NCBI RefSeq assembly: GCF_021023135.1
Contig: NZ_PGFV01000006.1
Coordinates: forward strand, 112,804-176,803
DNA from: Brevibacterium sp. CCUG 69071
Lineage (GTDB): Bacteria; Actinomycetota; Actinomycetes; Actinomycetales; Brevibacteriaceae
DNA length: 64,000 bases
Direction of reading: 5' to 3'
Positions 32,108-39,107 of the stretch are shown here, in pieces. A program made the position numbers and the translations under genes. The notes under the pieces are model-generated. The model made no database searches. It saw only the letters and a list, made by a program, of their open reading frames with translations, and was not told where the DNA came from. Positions within the stretch are counted from its first letter, which is position 1; every line of letters starts with the position of its first letter.

Positions 32108-32628
32108 CAGAGCTCATCGTCGACGTCCCTGAAAGATGGCTGCCAGTCGTGGGCTACGAGGGCCTGTATGAGGTCTCATCGATTGGCAATCTCAGGACCG
32201 TTGAGCGCAAGGATTCACTTGGCAGGCGACGCAAGTCTCGACCTCGGAAGCCTGCCCTCAAGCCGGACGGGTATCTGCAAGTGATGCTGTTCAAGGATGG
32301 GGTCAATCGCAACCACTACGTGCAGCGCCTCGTTCTCGAGGCCTTCGCGGGTCCATGCCCTCCACTTCGCGAGGCGTGTCACCGGAACGACATCAAGACG
32401 GACAACCGGGCCGAAAATCTCCGATGGGGCACCCGTCAAGAAAACATGATCGACCAGGCCCGGAATGGCAGAAGTGTCGGATCAAAGATGTCGGAGTGCA
32501 TCAGGGGCCACGCCTTCGACGTCATCAACACCTACATCAAACCCAACGGGAATAGAGGATGCAAAGAATGCCGCAGGACAGCAGTGAGAGAAGGTCGCAT
32601 CCGTCGATCCGAGGAGGCCGCGAAGTGA
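32104..32628 (+). CDS. NUMOD4-HNH homing endonuclease
   Basis: 174 residues from ATG 32104. WLPVVGYEGLYEVSSIGNLRTVERKDSLGRRRKSRPRKPALKPDGYLQVMLFKDG is the NUMOD4 DNA-binding module. HYVQRLVLEAFAGPCP and REACHRNDIKTDNRAENLRWGTRQENM form the HNH nuclease. A Cys cluster (ECIRGHAF, GCKECRR) ends it. The first eight residues, TELIVDVP, resemble TAELIVDVP at the start of the following resolvase gene. Confidence 0.83.
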   Translation: MTELIVDVPERWLPVVGYEGLYEVSSIGNLRTVERKDSLGRRRKSRPRKPALKPDGYLQVMLFKDGVNRNHYVQRLVLEAFAGPCPPLREACHRNDIKTDNRAENLRWGTRQENMIDQARNGRSVGSKMSECIRGHAFDVINTYIKPNGNRGCKECRRTAVREGRIRRSEEAAK

Positions 32629-33005
32629 CCGCAGAACTTATCGTCGATGTTCCCGATATGGAATATCTGTCCTCGAACGACCGCATGCACTGGCGGCCGG
32701 AACGGCAACGGAAGCGGGCCCTGCGCAACCGCGGCATGATGCTCGCACGCCAGGCCGGCCTCATCGTCCCGACGCCCGCGATGCTCATCGTCGAAGTCGG
32801 CCTGCGCACCGGTGGAAGAGCGGACCCGCCGAACGCTGAACCGACCGTGAAGTGCCTCATCGACGGCATCGTCGACGCCGGCGCAATCGCGGATGACAAC
32901 AGCGACTTCATCACCAGCACCACATACCGCCGCGGTCCCCGCGTCACCGAGAAGGGCTGGCGCCGCATCCACCTGATCTTCCACGACCAGACCGTTCCAT
33001 TTTAG
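32625..33005 (+). CDS. RusA-like Holliday junction resolvase
   Basis: 126 residues from GTG 32625 (GTGA overlap; GAGGAGG at 32611-32617). LSSNDRMHWRPERQRKRALRNRGMMLARQAGL, then PTVKCLIDGIVDAGAIADDNSDFITSTTYRRGPRVTEKGWRRIHLIF: the conserved K-x-x-I-D-G...DDN acidic cluster marks the RusA fold, although the first acidic position is replaced (PTVK). It resolves recombination intermediates, consistent with the RecT module upstream. Confidence 0.78.
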   Translation: MTAELIVDVPDMEYLSSNDRMHWRPERQRKRALRNRGMMLARQAGLIVPTPAMLIVEVGLRTGGRADPPNAEPTVKCLIDGIVDAGAIADDNSDFITSTTYRRGPRVTEKGWRRIHLIFHDQTVPF

Positions 33006-33014
33006 GAGGACACC

Positions 33015-33701
33015 ATGCAGACTTGCTCGATTCTCGACTGCGATAGTCCGGTCCTTTCCCGGAGTTTGTGCAACAAGCACTACATCCGATGGAGTCGGCA
33101 CGGAGACCCTGAATACCGGCGTCCGAGAGTCATTGACTCGCAATGCACTATCGATGGTTGCGCGAGGGGGCAATACGCCCGAGGGTGGTGCACTTTGCAC
33201 TATGACCGCTGGCTCAACAACGGCAATCCCTGCGAAGTTCAAAAGCGTCGGGGAAACGATCTCGCAGCTCGATTCGCCGAGTACATCACCGTGACCGAAA
33301 CGAACGATTGCATCGAGTGGACTGAAATGACCGACCGTGACGGCTACGGGCTGTTCTCGTTCGGCAATCGGCACAGACGTGCACATAGAGCCTCATATGA
33401 ACTGCACGTAGGGCCGATACCGGACGGGTTAGTAGTTCGGCACAAGTGCGATAACCCGCCGTGTGTGAATCCCCTTCACCTCGAGGTCGGGACCGGTGTA
33501 GACAACACCAACGATCGTTTCATCCGAGGGAGAAGCGCAAGGGGTGAAAGCGGAGGGCGGGCGAAATTAACCGAGGCGCAAGTGCTCGAGATCCGCAGCA
33601 TCTCTGACGATCTCAACTACCGCGAGATCGCAATGAAATTCAGCATCAGTAGATCAACCGTCTGGCAGATCGTCAGGCGAAAGACTTGGAGGCACATCTA
33701 A
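33015..33701 (+). CDS. HNH endonuclease with duplicated Cys module and C-terminal HTH
   Basis: 228 residues. Two N-terminal copies of a Cys module, CSILDCDSPVLSRSLCNKHYIRW and CTIDGCARGQYARGWCTLHYDRW, precede the HNH core (IEWTEMTDRDGYGLF ... VVRHKCDNPPCVNPLHLEVGTGVDN). A C-terminal HTH (LTEAQVLEIRSISDDLNYREIAMKFSISRSTVWQIVRRKTW) probably recognises the target. AGGAGG precedes ATG 33015. Most elaborate of the five HNH genes apart from 49597-50403. Confidence 0.85.
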   Translation: MQTCSILDCDSPVLSRSLCNKHYIRWSRHGDPEYRRPRVIDSQCTIDGCARGQYARGWCTLHYDRWLNNGNPCEVQKRRGNDLAARFAEYITVTETNDCIEWTEMTDRDGYGLFSFGNRHRRAHRASYELHVGPIPDGLVVRHKCDNPPCVNPLHLEVGTGVDNTNDRFIRGRSARGESGGRAKLTEAQVLEIRSISDDLNYREIAMKFSISRSTVWQIVRRKTWRHI

Positions 33702-33967
33702 TGGCAATCACGGTATACAGCACAGAATTCTGCACCCAGTGCCGTATGACGAAGCACATCCTTGAACGCGACGGCATCGTCTACACGCACGTCGACCTCT
33801 CCTCCGACCTCGACGCCTACCGATTTGTCACCCGCGAACTCGGGCACAGTTCCGCACCCGTCGTGTTCGCGGTCTTCCCAGACGAGCACGTGGAGCACTG
33901 GTCGGGACTGCAACCCCAGCGCCTCGAGAAATACATCGAAGCCACCAAGACAGGAGCAGCAGCATGA
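33701..33967 (+). CDS. NrdH/glutaredoxin-like protein
   Basis: 88 residues starting in TAATG overlap. ITVYSTEFCTQCRMTKHILERDGIVYTHVDLSSD has the redox CxxC as CTQC, close to the CVQC of NrdH; SSAPVVFAVFPDEHVEHWSGLQPQRL follows with the cis-proline (APVV). It likely donates electrons to a ribonucleotide reductase, helping dNTP supply during phage replication. Confidence 0.85.
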   Translation: MAITVYSTEFCTQCRMTKHILERDGIVYTHVDLSSDLDAYRFVTRELGHSSAPVVFAVFPDEHVEHWSGLQPQRLEKYIEATKTGAAA

Positions 33968-34176
33968 GAACCACCGCACGACTCGAAGGCGCCATCCGTC
34001 CCGGCTCCGGCATCTCGTTCGACGCCCAGAACACCATGAACGGCGGGTACTCAGAAGCCACGCCCGCGATCAAACGCAAAGCCAAGCGGGTGGCCGAAGA
34101 GTTTGTGCCGGCTGCTGATCTGCCTGATGTGCTCGCGATGCTCGGGCTGCTCCCACCACGACCAGGGAGGGGGTAG
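33964..34176 (+). CDS. Hypothetical small phage protein
   Basis: 70 residues, ATGA-coupled. IRPGSGISFDAQNTMNGGYSEATPAIKRKAKRVAEEFVPAADLPDVLAMLGLL. No family recognised. Confidence 0.5.
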   Translation: MRTTARLEGAIRPGSGISFDAQNTMNGGYSEATPAIKRKAKRVAEEFVPAADLPDVLAMLGLLPPRPGRG

Positions 34177-34179
34177 GCA

Positions 34180-35226
34180 GTGGCACGTGACTACGCGAAG
34201 ATCATCACCCGCATCTGGGCCGACGATGACTTTAAGGGCCTGGGCGCGACCGCGCAGCGACTCTACTTCCAGCTCCTGTCCCAGCCAGACGTGTCCATGT
34301 GCGGTGTCGTGACGCTCGCTGAGCGCCGCTGGTCAATGCAGGTCGCAGACCAGTCCCTGGACGCCATCACCGACGACATCGCGGCCCTCGAGGGTGCGCG
34401 GTTCATCGTTGTCGACCGGGTGACGCAGGAGGTGCTCGTGAGGTCGTATGTGCGTCACGACGAGGCCTGGCGGTCCCCGAATGGCATGAAGGGCATCGAC
34501 TCGGCTGTGCGCTCGGTACTGTCCGGGAGACTCAAATCCGTATGCCGGGGGGAGCTGCTGAAGATCGACACCTCGAAGCTCTCGGACTCGGTGAATAAGA
34601 ACACCGGACGCTCAACAAGGGACTTCGTAAGGGGCTTGATAAGGGGTATCGAAGAGGACTTTGAAGCCCCTACCGAAGGGGCTTACCAAGACCCTTCCCA
34701 AGCCCCTAGGCAAGGCATGAATCGTTTTTCACACTCAACAGAACCAGAACCAGAAACCTCAACAGAACCAGAAACCTCACCAGAAACATCTTCTAGTCCG
34801 GGATCGCAAGCGACCCCCGACGAGCCGGACCCCGAACCCCGAGACGACGTTGATGGACTCCTCGACCTCCTGGACCTTGAGATCGAACGCAACGGCAACC
34901 GACCACCCAAACGCAACAAGACCAACCACGACGCCATGCGACTCCTCCTCGACCGCGACAACGCCACCGAAGAACAGATCGCCTACGTCGTCCGCTGGTC
35001 CCAGAACGACCAGTTCTGGAAAGCCAACATCCTCTCAGCCTCGAAGCTGCGCGAAAAGTTCCCACAACTCGTCGCGAAGATCCGCTCCGAAGCCGAACGA
35101 CCAGCCCAGCGGGAGAAGCCCCGCAACCGAGCGCAGGAACGCATGGACCACAACCGGACCGTCATCGAGAACCTGCGCCGCATGGAAGAAGAACAAGACA
35201 ACACCATCCAAGGAGAACTGCTATGA
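34180..35226 (+). CDS. Phage replication protein (DnaD/initiator-like)
   Basis: 348 residues from GTG 34180 after AGGGAGG. The N-terminus, KIITRIWADDDFKGLGATAQRLYFQLLSQPDVSMCGVVTLAERRWSMQVADQSLDAITDDIAAL, is a winged-helix region of the kind found in phage replication initiators. Residues 195-230 are a Pro/Glu/Ser linker with repeated ETS and PEP units, and the C-terminal domain contains NATEEQIAYVVRWSQNDQFWKANILSASKLREKFPQLVAKI, as in DnaD-like helicase-loading proteins. It is followed by the probable loader. Confidence 0.68.
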   Translation: MARDYAKIITRIWADDDFKGLGATAQRLYFQLLSQPDVSMCGVVTLAERRWSMQVADQSLDAITDDIAALEGARFIVVDRVTQEVLVRSYVRHDEAWRSPNGMKGIDSAVRSVLSGRLKSVCRGELLKIDTSKLSDSVNKNTGRSTRDFVRGLIRGIEEDFEAPTEGAYQDPSQAPRQGMNRFSHSTEPEPETSTEPETSPETSSSPGSQATPDEPDPEPRDDVDGLLDLLDLEIERNGNRPPKRNKTNHDAMRLLLDRDNATEEQIAYVVRWSQNDQFWKANILSASKLREKFPQLVAKIRSEAERPAQREKPRNRAQERMDHNRTVIENLRRMEEEQDNTIQGELL

Positions 35227-35636
35227 GACTCAGCGAAGCCGGCGAACTCCTCGCCCTCATCAGCGCCTACGACAACCGCAACACCTCCGAAGAAGTCTCC
35301 GCCGCCTGGTACGACCTCCTCACCCCGTACACCCTGCACGAAGCGAAACACGCGGCCAAGAAGCACTTCCACGAATCCACCGACTACCTCATGCCCGCCC
35401 ACATCGTGCGCATCATCAAAGCCGAACGCCGTGCACGCCTGGCCAAGGTCGAGACCATCGTCCCGTCGCGCGCCGACATGACCGACACTGCCGCCGAACT
35501 CACTGCGACGAAGGCACTCTCGAAGGCCATCGCCTCCGGTGAACTCACCGCCGAGCAGTACGAAGACTACCGACGCGGAAACACGCCCTGGACGACCTAC
35601 CGCCGCGGCCTCCACGAACTCAGGGGCGCAGCATGA
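35223..35636 (+). CDS. Possible helicase loader/inhibitor (G39P-like)
   Basis: 137 residues, ATGA-coupled to the replication protein. LSEAGELLALISAYDNRNTSEEVSAAWYDLLTPYTLHEAKHAAKKHFHESTDYLMPAHIVRIIKAERR resembles the N-terminal helical domain of phage G39P-type loaders (helix, short Trp-containing helix, KxHxxxSxx..P..I). The C-terminus is helical. Location right after the initiator supports the call, but similarity is modest. Confidence 0.5.
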   Translation: MRLSEAGELLALISAYDNRNTSEEVSAAWYDLLTPYTLHEAKHAAKKHFHESTDYLMPAHIVRIIKAERRARLAKVETIVPSRADMTDTAAELTATKALSKAIASGELTAEQYEDYRRGNTPWTTYRRGLHELRGAA

Positions 35637-35977
35637 GCACCGTCGACGAAATCCTCACAACCGGGCGATACACGGACAGGCGAGGGAGGGAGTGGGCGAA
35701 ACATAACTACTATCACGGCACGGTCGAATGGATGCACCCCCTTGGCGACGGGACCTGCCACATCAACACGCCAACCCAGATGCGCCTGTTGATCGAACGC
35801 GACATGCATCGGGACGTGTGCGAGGGGCTCTACCGCTGCTCGAATCATCCGACACCCAAGGTGCTTGCGTACGCGGGGTTGTTCACCGTGACCAAAGCGC
35901 GACGCCTGGTCGAAGCTCCATACGACACTCTACCCGAGGCTATGGACGCTGCTCGTGCATTGGCGGTGAGGTCATGA
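35633..35977 (+). CDS. Hypothetical phage protein
   Basis: 114 residues, ATGA-coupled. DEILTTGRYTDRRGREWAKHNYYHGTVEWMHPLGDGTCHINTPTQMRLLIERDMHRDV, then CSNHPTPKVLAYAG. No family recognised. Confidence 0.5.
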   Translation: MSTVDEILTTGRYTDRRGREWAKHNYYHGTVEWMHPLGDGTCHINTPTQMRLLIERDMHRDVCEGLYRCSNHPTPKVLAYAGLFTVTKARRLVEAPYDTLPEAMDAARALAVRS

Positions 35978-36186
35978 TCCCGCTCATCATCACCGCGCTG
36001 CTCATCCCCGGGGCCATATGCGCCGCCGTAGCCCTCGAACCACACATGGAGGCCTGGGCGACACGAAAGGCGCTCTACGAGGCACACAAAGCCTCCCACG
36101 CACCCCCTGAACACCGTTCAGGAAACGACAACCCCCTGCAAAAACACGGCACCAAACAAGCCGACAAGCACGGCGAGTCGGCGTAG
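35974..36186 (+). CDS. Small membrane-anchored protein
   Basis: 70 residues from ATG 35974. IPLIITALLIPGAICAAVAL is an N-terminal membrane helix or signal anchor; the remainder is polar and His/Lys-rich. No family recognised. Its stop lies inside copy A of the dispersed element. Confidence 0.5.
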   Translation: MIPLIITALLIPGAICAAVALEPHMEAWATRKALYEAHKASHAPPEHRSGNDNPLQKHGTKQADKHGESA

Positions 36187-36198
36187 CAACTCTTTGAC
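36177..36198 (+). repeat. Dispersed element copy A
   Basis: GTCGGC, a 5-nt spacer (GTAGC), then AACTCTTTGAC, ending exactly 21 nt before ATG 36220. Related copies are at 38854-38876 (+) and 50425-50447 (-). TTGACA at 36194-36199 looks like a -35 box, but no -10 box at a normal spacing precedes the start codon. Confidence 0.6.
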
Positions 36199-36219
36199 AG
36201 AAAAGGACACGATCGAATT

Positions 36220-36384
36220 ATGAAAGCTGATTGCTACAGGGACCACCACACGCAGATCGTGTTCGGGTCAGTCCTCAGAGACGAGCACGGGGCGGGAAGC
36301 TTCACTGCCGGCGTCAACGCCGCGTTGCGCTGGTTGGACGAAAACATTCCCTACCCGGGTGCGACGAAGGAGGAAGCACGATGA
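36220..36384 (+). CDS. 54-residue protein downstream of the dispersed element
   Basis: ATG 36220 to TGA 36384, overlapping the next gene by ATGA. DHHTQIVFGSVLRDEHGAGSFTAGVNAALRWLDENIPYPG looks like a folded small domain. The only Shine-Dalgarno-like sequence, AAAAGGA, is 12 nt away, too far for normal initiation. No family recognised. Confidence 0.5.
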   Translation: MKADCYRDHHTQIVFGSVLRDEHGAGSFTAGVNAALRWLDENIPYPGATKEEAR

Positions 36385-36650
36385 GCACTGAACCGTACAC
36401 GCCCGACGAGGTGGAGCTGCGCGACTGCTACGCCTTGGTCATGGACGAGCGCGCTGGCGAGGACTACGACGAGGCCAAGGCCGACGCTGAGCGCGGGATC
36501 GCGAAGATCAAAGCGGATGCGCTGAGGGAAGCGGCAGAGGCTATATCGCTGGTGGTCATTCCTGGATCAGACGAGAACGACAATCTCGCCACCGCCGCCG
36601 CTCAAGGATGGCTCACCGGCAGGGCAAACCGGATCGAGGAGGAAGCATGA
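36381..36650 (+). CDS. Hypothetical helical phage protein
   Basis: 89 residues from ATG 36381 with GAAGGAGG upstream. Acidic (TPDEVELRDCYALVMDERAGEDYDEAKADAERGIAKIKADALREAAEAI) and helical. The C-terminus (NLATAAAQGWLTGRANRIEEE) recalls small tail-less actinophage proteins of unknown role. Confidence 0.55.
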   Translation: MSTEPYTPDEVELRDCYALVMDERAGEDYDEAKADAERGIAKIKADALREAAEAISLVVIPGSDENDNLATAAAQGWLTGRANRIEEEA

Positions 36651-36781
36651 GTGAGTGCTGCGCGTCCGGATCGTGCGAGATATGCCAGGCACCACTGGGC
36701 TACTCGCAGTCATACCGTGACGAGATCAGAGACTACGAACCACCGTGGGTTCGACAACACCGAGAGGAGGGTTGGCGATGA
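36647..36781 (+). CDS. 44-residue Cys-rich protein
   Basis: ATG 36647 to TGA 36781, overlapped at both ends (ATGA). SECCASGSCEICQAPLG contains four cysteines (C4, C5, C10, C13), fit for a metal or a disulfide; the rest is aromatic and charged. Unknown. Confidence 0.5.
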   Translation: MSECCASGSCEICQAPLGYSQSYRDEIRDYEPPWVRQHREEGWR

Positions 36782-37158
36782 CCAGTGACAACCCGATCAA
36801 GGCATGGATCGACGAACACCGCGCAATCCACGCGGCGGCAACAGAAGGACCGTGGGGTATCGACGGACCAGCGCAGGCGGGACCGGATGACTCACTGGTC
36901 GTATACCCGAAGAATGACGGGGGCGCTATCGCCTATGTGCAACCAGCCTGGGATGACGCGACCGCCATCGTGGACGCCCACAACGTCACCGTCCCCACCG
37001 CGCTCTCAATGATCGAAGCGGTACTCGAACTGCATGTGCTCAATCTCGACTTCGACGGGACACCTTACTGCAAAGGATGCTCGATCCCATACGAAGTAAC
37101 GACAACCTACCCCTGCCCGACTGTTCGTGCGTTGGATGGGGTGATCGACGGTGGCTGA
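36778..37158 (+). CDS. Hypothetical phage protein
   Basis: 126 residues. NPIKAWIDEHRAIHAAATEGPWGIDGPAQAGPDDSLVVYP and DDATAIVDAHNVTVPTALSMIEAVLELH match a type of protein common in actinophages (A-x-x-GPW ... FIAxxR/HN...P..L), often annotated only as hypothetical. A Cys pair (YCKGCSIPYEV) and TYPCPT near the C-terminus could bind zinc. Confidence 0.6.
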   Translation: MTSDNPIKAWIDEHRAIHAAATEGPWGIDGPAQAGPDDSLVVYPKNDGGAIAYVQPAWDDATAIVDAHNVTVPTALSMIEAVLELHVLNLDFDGTPYCKGCSIPYEVTTTYPCPTVRALDGVIDGG

Positions 37159-37324
37159 GAGATGTAGGAACTGCGGTGTACGGGTCGTGGAATCGGGTTA
37201 TCGGAACTCATGGAGCCCTCGATGGGTTCACCGGCCCGAGGGTGCGGCGTTCCAGGACGGTCAGTACGAGTACTGCCACACCACGCGGGCGGAACCAGAG
37301 GAGGGAGTGATCGACGGTGAATAG
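37151..37324 (+). CDS. 57-residue zinc-ribbon-like protein
   Basis: GTG 37151 to TAG 37324, overlapping its neighbours by 8 bases each. AERCRNCGVRVVESGYRNSWSPRWVHRPEG ... YEYCHTTRA holds one CxxC, a His and a late Cys-His, an incomplete zinc ribbon. Unknown. Confidence 0.45.
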   Translation: MAERCRNCGVRVVESGYRNSWSPRWVHRPEGAAFQDGQYEYCHTTRAEPEEGVIDGE

Positions 37325-37511
37325 GAATGATCCGAAACCAGGGCAGATATGGCGACGGCTGTCGGACGGCCAGGAGACGACCGTGATCGCCATTCCAGAC
37401 AGGCACTCGCTTCGACCCTACGTGTCGCACCAGGGCAAGCGATTGGCCTACACGGAACTACCGAACTTCCTGCGCAAGTACAAGCTCGTTCAGGAGGCCA
37501 ACGGTGACTGA
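37317..37511 (+). CDS. Hypothetical small protein
   Basis: 64 residues from GTG 37317. NRNDPKPGQIWRRLSDGQETTVIAIPDRHSLRPYVSHQGKRLAYTELPNFLRKYKLV looks like a small SH3-like beta barrel (K-P-G-Q-I-W), seen in phage and toxin-related proteins. Function unknown. Confidence 0.5.
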   Translation: MNRNDPKPGQIWRRLSDGQETTVIAIPDRHSLRPYVSHQGKRLAYTELPNFLRKYKLVQEANGD

Positions 37512-37638
37512 AAGCATCTACGACCGCACCTGCACCACTTGCGGGCACACAATCAACGACCACGACGCCAACGAATGCTGGACACGAAAGAACGGGAAAC
37601 AATGCGACTGCGGATGGATGGTGATCGGGCATGAGTGA
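37504..37638 (+). CDS. 44-residue Cys-rich zinc-binding protein
   Basis: GTG 37504 to TGA 37638. RTCTTCGHTINDHDANECWTRKNGKQCDCGW has two CxxC-type pairs plus a central Cys and His residues, giving a plausible zinc knuckle. It overlaps both neighbours by 8 bases. Confidence 0.5.
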   Translation: MTESIYDRTCTTCGHTINDHDANECWTRKNGKQCDCGWMVIGHE

Positions 37639-37843
37639 CAGGGAAGAGATGCGGGACAGGATCAGGGACACCATTCGTTCCGGGGCCAGTGAAAGCGGCG
37701 TTGTCATGGCCAGCGAGGAGGCCGCGGCCATGGCCCAGGCAATCATTGATGACCTCGGGCTGACTGTGGAGGTCGCAGACAACTGCAATGACTGCGGCAA
37801 CGGGCCAGAAGAACGCGTCGTCGGGAAATGGGAGAAGCAATGA
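37631..37843 (+). CDS. Hypothetical small protein
   Basis: 70 residues. Helical EEMRDRIRDTIRSGASESGVVMASEEAAAMAQAIIDDLGL, then a CxxC (NCNDCGNG). No family recognised. Confidence 0.5.
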   Translation: MSDREEMRDRIRDTIRSGASESGVVMASEEAAAMAQAIIDDLGLTVEVADNCNDCGNGPEERVVGKWEKQ

Positions 37844-38133
37844 ACTGGGACGAGAAGGCTGAGGACTACGCCGGAGCGCACCACACGTACGAGCATCTGC
37901 CCGCCGAAGAGAATTACCCACGGCTCATCATGTTCAGGAAGGGTGCGAAATGGCAGCGGGAGCAGCTCCGCACCAAAGAGGCGGTCGAGAGGGTGGCTCG
38001 GGGACTTTTCGCACGCGACATGGGAGACGGCCCAGCTGCAGCGAAATGGGACAACGTGGCTGAGGGTATTCGGCAGAACTACCGAGCTGACGCCCGTGCC
38101 GCGATCACCGCACTGACTGGGGAGGAATCATGA
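37840..38133 (+). CDS. Hypothetical phage protein
   Basis: 97 residues from ATG 37840 in an ATGA overlap. NWDEKAEDYAGAHHTYEH and FRKGAKWQREQLRTKEAVERVARGLFARD, then RADARAAITALTGEE: similar repeated motifs (xxFxxGAxWqReqL.. and AraaitAL) occur widely in actinophage small proteins. Role unknown. Confidence 0.55.
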   Translation: MNWDEKAEDYAGAHHTYEHLPAEENYPRLIMFRKGAKWQREQLRTKEAVERVARGLFARDMGDGPAAAKWDNVAEGIRQNYRADARAAITALTGEES

Positions 38134-38480
38134 CGTACTCACCAAGCCGGCAGATGATGGCCACGGGGAACTTGTTCGCAGACTCGTTCCGTTACGGCCT
38201 CGAACGCTACGGCTCGAACCGCAACCGCCACTGGTGGGGGATCACCCACCGACAATGGCTGCTCAACAGCGGACGGTACATCAAGACCAGCGAACAGCGG
38301 GGTATGGGGCTCATGCAGTTCATCGCGGGACCGCTGCCCGAGTACAAGCCGATTGGGGAGGGCGGGCCAGAACTGGTCAACTTCCGTGCCGGTGGCGTCA
38401 TACAAGACCCGCGGCTAATCCCGCGCCCCGGCGAGCACATCATCCACCCAGATGGGCGAGCGTGGAAGGTGAGGGAGTGA
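38130..38480 (+). CDS. Hypothetical protein carrying a tape-measure-like motif
   Basis: 116 residues, ATGA-coupled. The first part (NRNRHWWGITHRQWLLNSGRYIKTSEQ) is Trp-rich. The second part, IGEGGPELVNFRAGGVI, closely resembles VGEQGPELVNFRGGEQV at the C-terminus of the tape measure protein at 54203-60418. No function assigned. Confidence 0.55.
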   Translation: MTYSPSRQMMATGNLFADSFRYGLERYGSNRNRHWWGITHRQWLLNSGRYIKTSEQRGMGLMQFIAGPLPEYKPIGEGGPELVNFRAGGVIQDPRLIPRPGEHIIHPDGRAWKVRE

Positions 38481-38800
38481 CCGTCGAAGAGTTCTTGTCC
38501 CTGCCGCCGGGGAGCATTGTGAAACTCGACGACGGAACTCTCATCGAGCGAACCGTCAACCCGGACGTGTGGGCTATCGTCGGCCACCAGTACGACCCGA
38601 TGGGTTCGAAGAATCAGGGTGTGCTGTTCACGCCACACATCCTCATGTTCCAGCGCAATCCTCCGAGCCTGGTGCGTGTACCCAAGGAGGGGCAGTGGGG
38701 CCGTGGGAGCGCCGATGGTTCCGCTACTGGTCGACCCGTCCCACCCGCACCCGTCGCCCTCGACAGCACCCGATTGACTGGTTCATTGCCGCACCAGTGA
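38477..38800 (+). CDS. Hypothetical phage protein
   Basis: 107 residues from GTG 38477. VEEFLSLPPGSIVKLDDGTLIERTVNPDVWAIVGHQYDPMGSKNQGVLFTPHILMFQRNPPSLVRVPKEG is a plausible folded domain. The last 35 residues (Ser/Gly/Pro-rich) overlap another small ORF in a different frame, so the C-terminus may be a poorly constrained tail. Confidence 0.5.
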   Translation: MTVEEFLSLPPGSIVKLDDGTLIERTVNPDVWAIVGHQYDPMGSKNQGVLFTPHILMFQRNPPSLVRVPKEGQWGRGSADGSATGRPVPPAPVALDSTRLTGSLPHQ

Positions 38801-38835
38801 AGTCTCTCGCCTGGCTAATGAACATCGTTCAATAA
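38695..38835 (+). CDS. 46-residue Arg/Trp-rich protein in an overlapping frame
   Basis: GTG 38695 follows AAGGAGG (38684-38690) at 4 nt and the ORF runs to TAA 38835. It reads GPWERRWFRYWSTRPTRTRRPRQHPIDWFIAAPVKSLAWLMNIVQ: very basic, then an amphipathic hydrophobic end. It overlaps the 3' 106 bases of the preceding gene. The ideal ribosome binding site argues for translation. Confidence 0.5.
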   Translation: MGPWERRWFRYWSTRPTRTRRPRQHPIDWFIAAPVKSLAWLMNIVQ

Positions 38836-38897
38836 ACTTTCGTTTCACCGCGTGTCGGCCCTAGAAACTCTTTGACAGCCCAGAGCAAGCTGGGCGC
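38836..38897 (+). promoter_or_regulatory. Control region before the late genes with element copy B and hairpin
   Basis: Copy B of the dispersed element is at 38854-38876 (GTCGGC, CCTAGA, AACTCTTTGAC), exactly 21 nt before ATG 38898. Between them GCCCAG and CTGGGC form a perfect 6-bp hairpin (38879-38896) just before the start codon. There is no Shine-Dalgarno sequence. TTGACA is present at 38872-38877 without a matching -10 box. Confidence 0.5.
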
Positions 38898-39107
38898 ATG
38901 ATCATCAGGAACCTCACGGCCGAACACCTCGGGAAAACCGTCACACTCCCGACACTGGCGCACCTCGGACGCTGCGCACGCGGCACCCTCCACACCATCA
39001 TCCTCAACAAAGGCACCGACACCAGCACCCTGACCATCAACGACCACGAACACGTCGTCCCCAACGGTGCCACCATCCACGTCACCACCGAAGTCAGCGG
39101 CCTGTAA
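38898..39107 (+). CDS. Small protein opening the packaging module
   Basis: 69 residues. IIRNLTAEHLGKTVTLPTLAHLGRCARGTLHTIILNKGTDTSTLTINDHEHVVPNGATIHVTTEVSGL appears all-beta. It lies directly before the terminase small subunit (TAATG overlap). No family recognised. Confidence 0.6.
   Translation: MIIRNLTAEHLGKTVTLPTLAHLGRCARGTLHTIILNKGTDTSTLTINDHEHVVPNGATIHVTTEVSGL

Noticed and set aside
36194..38877. TTGACA boxes in dispersed-element copies A and B as ordinary sigma-A promoters
   Set aside because: No -10 box lies 16-18 nt downstream in any copy, copy C has TTGACG, and the start codon would fall in or before the -10 region.
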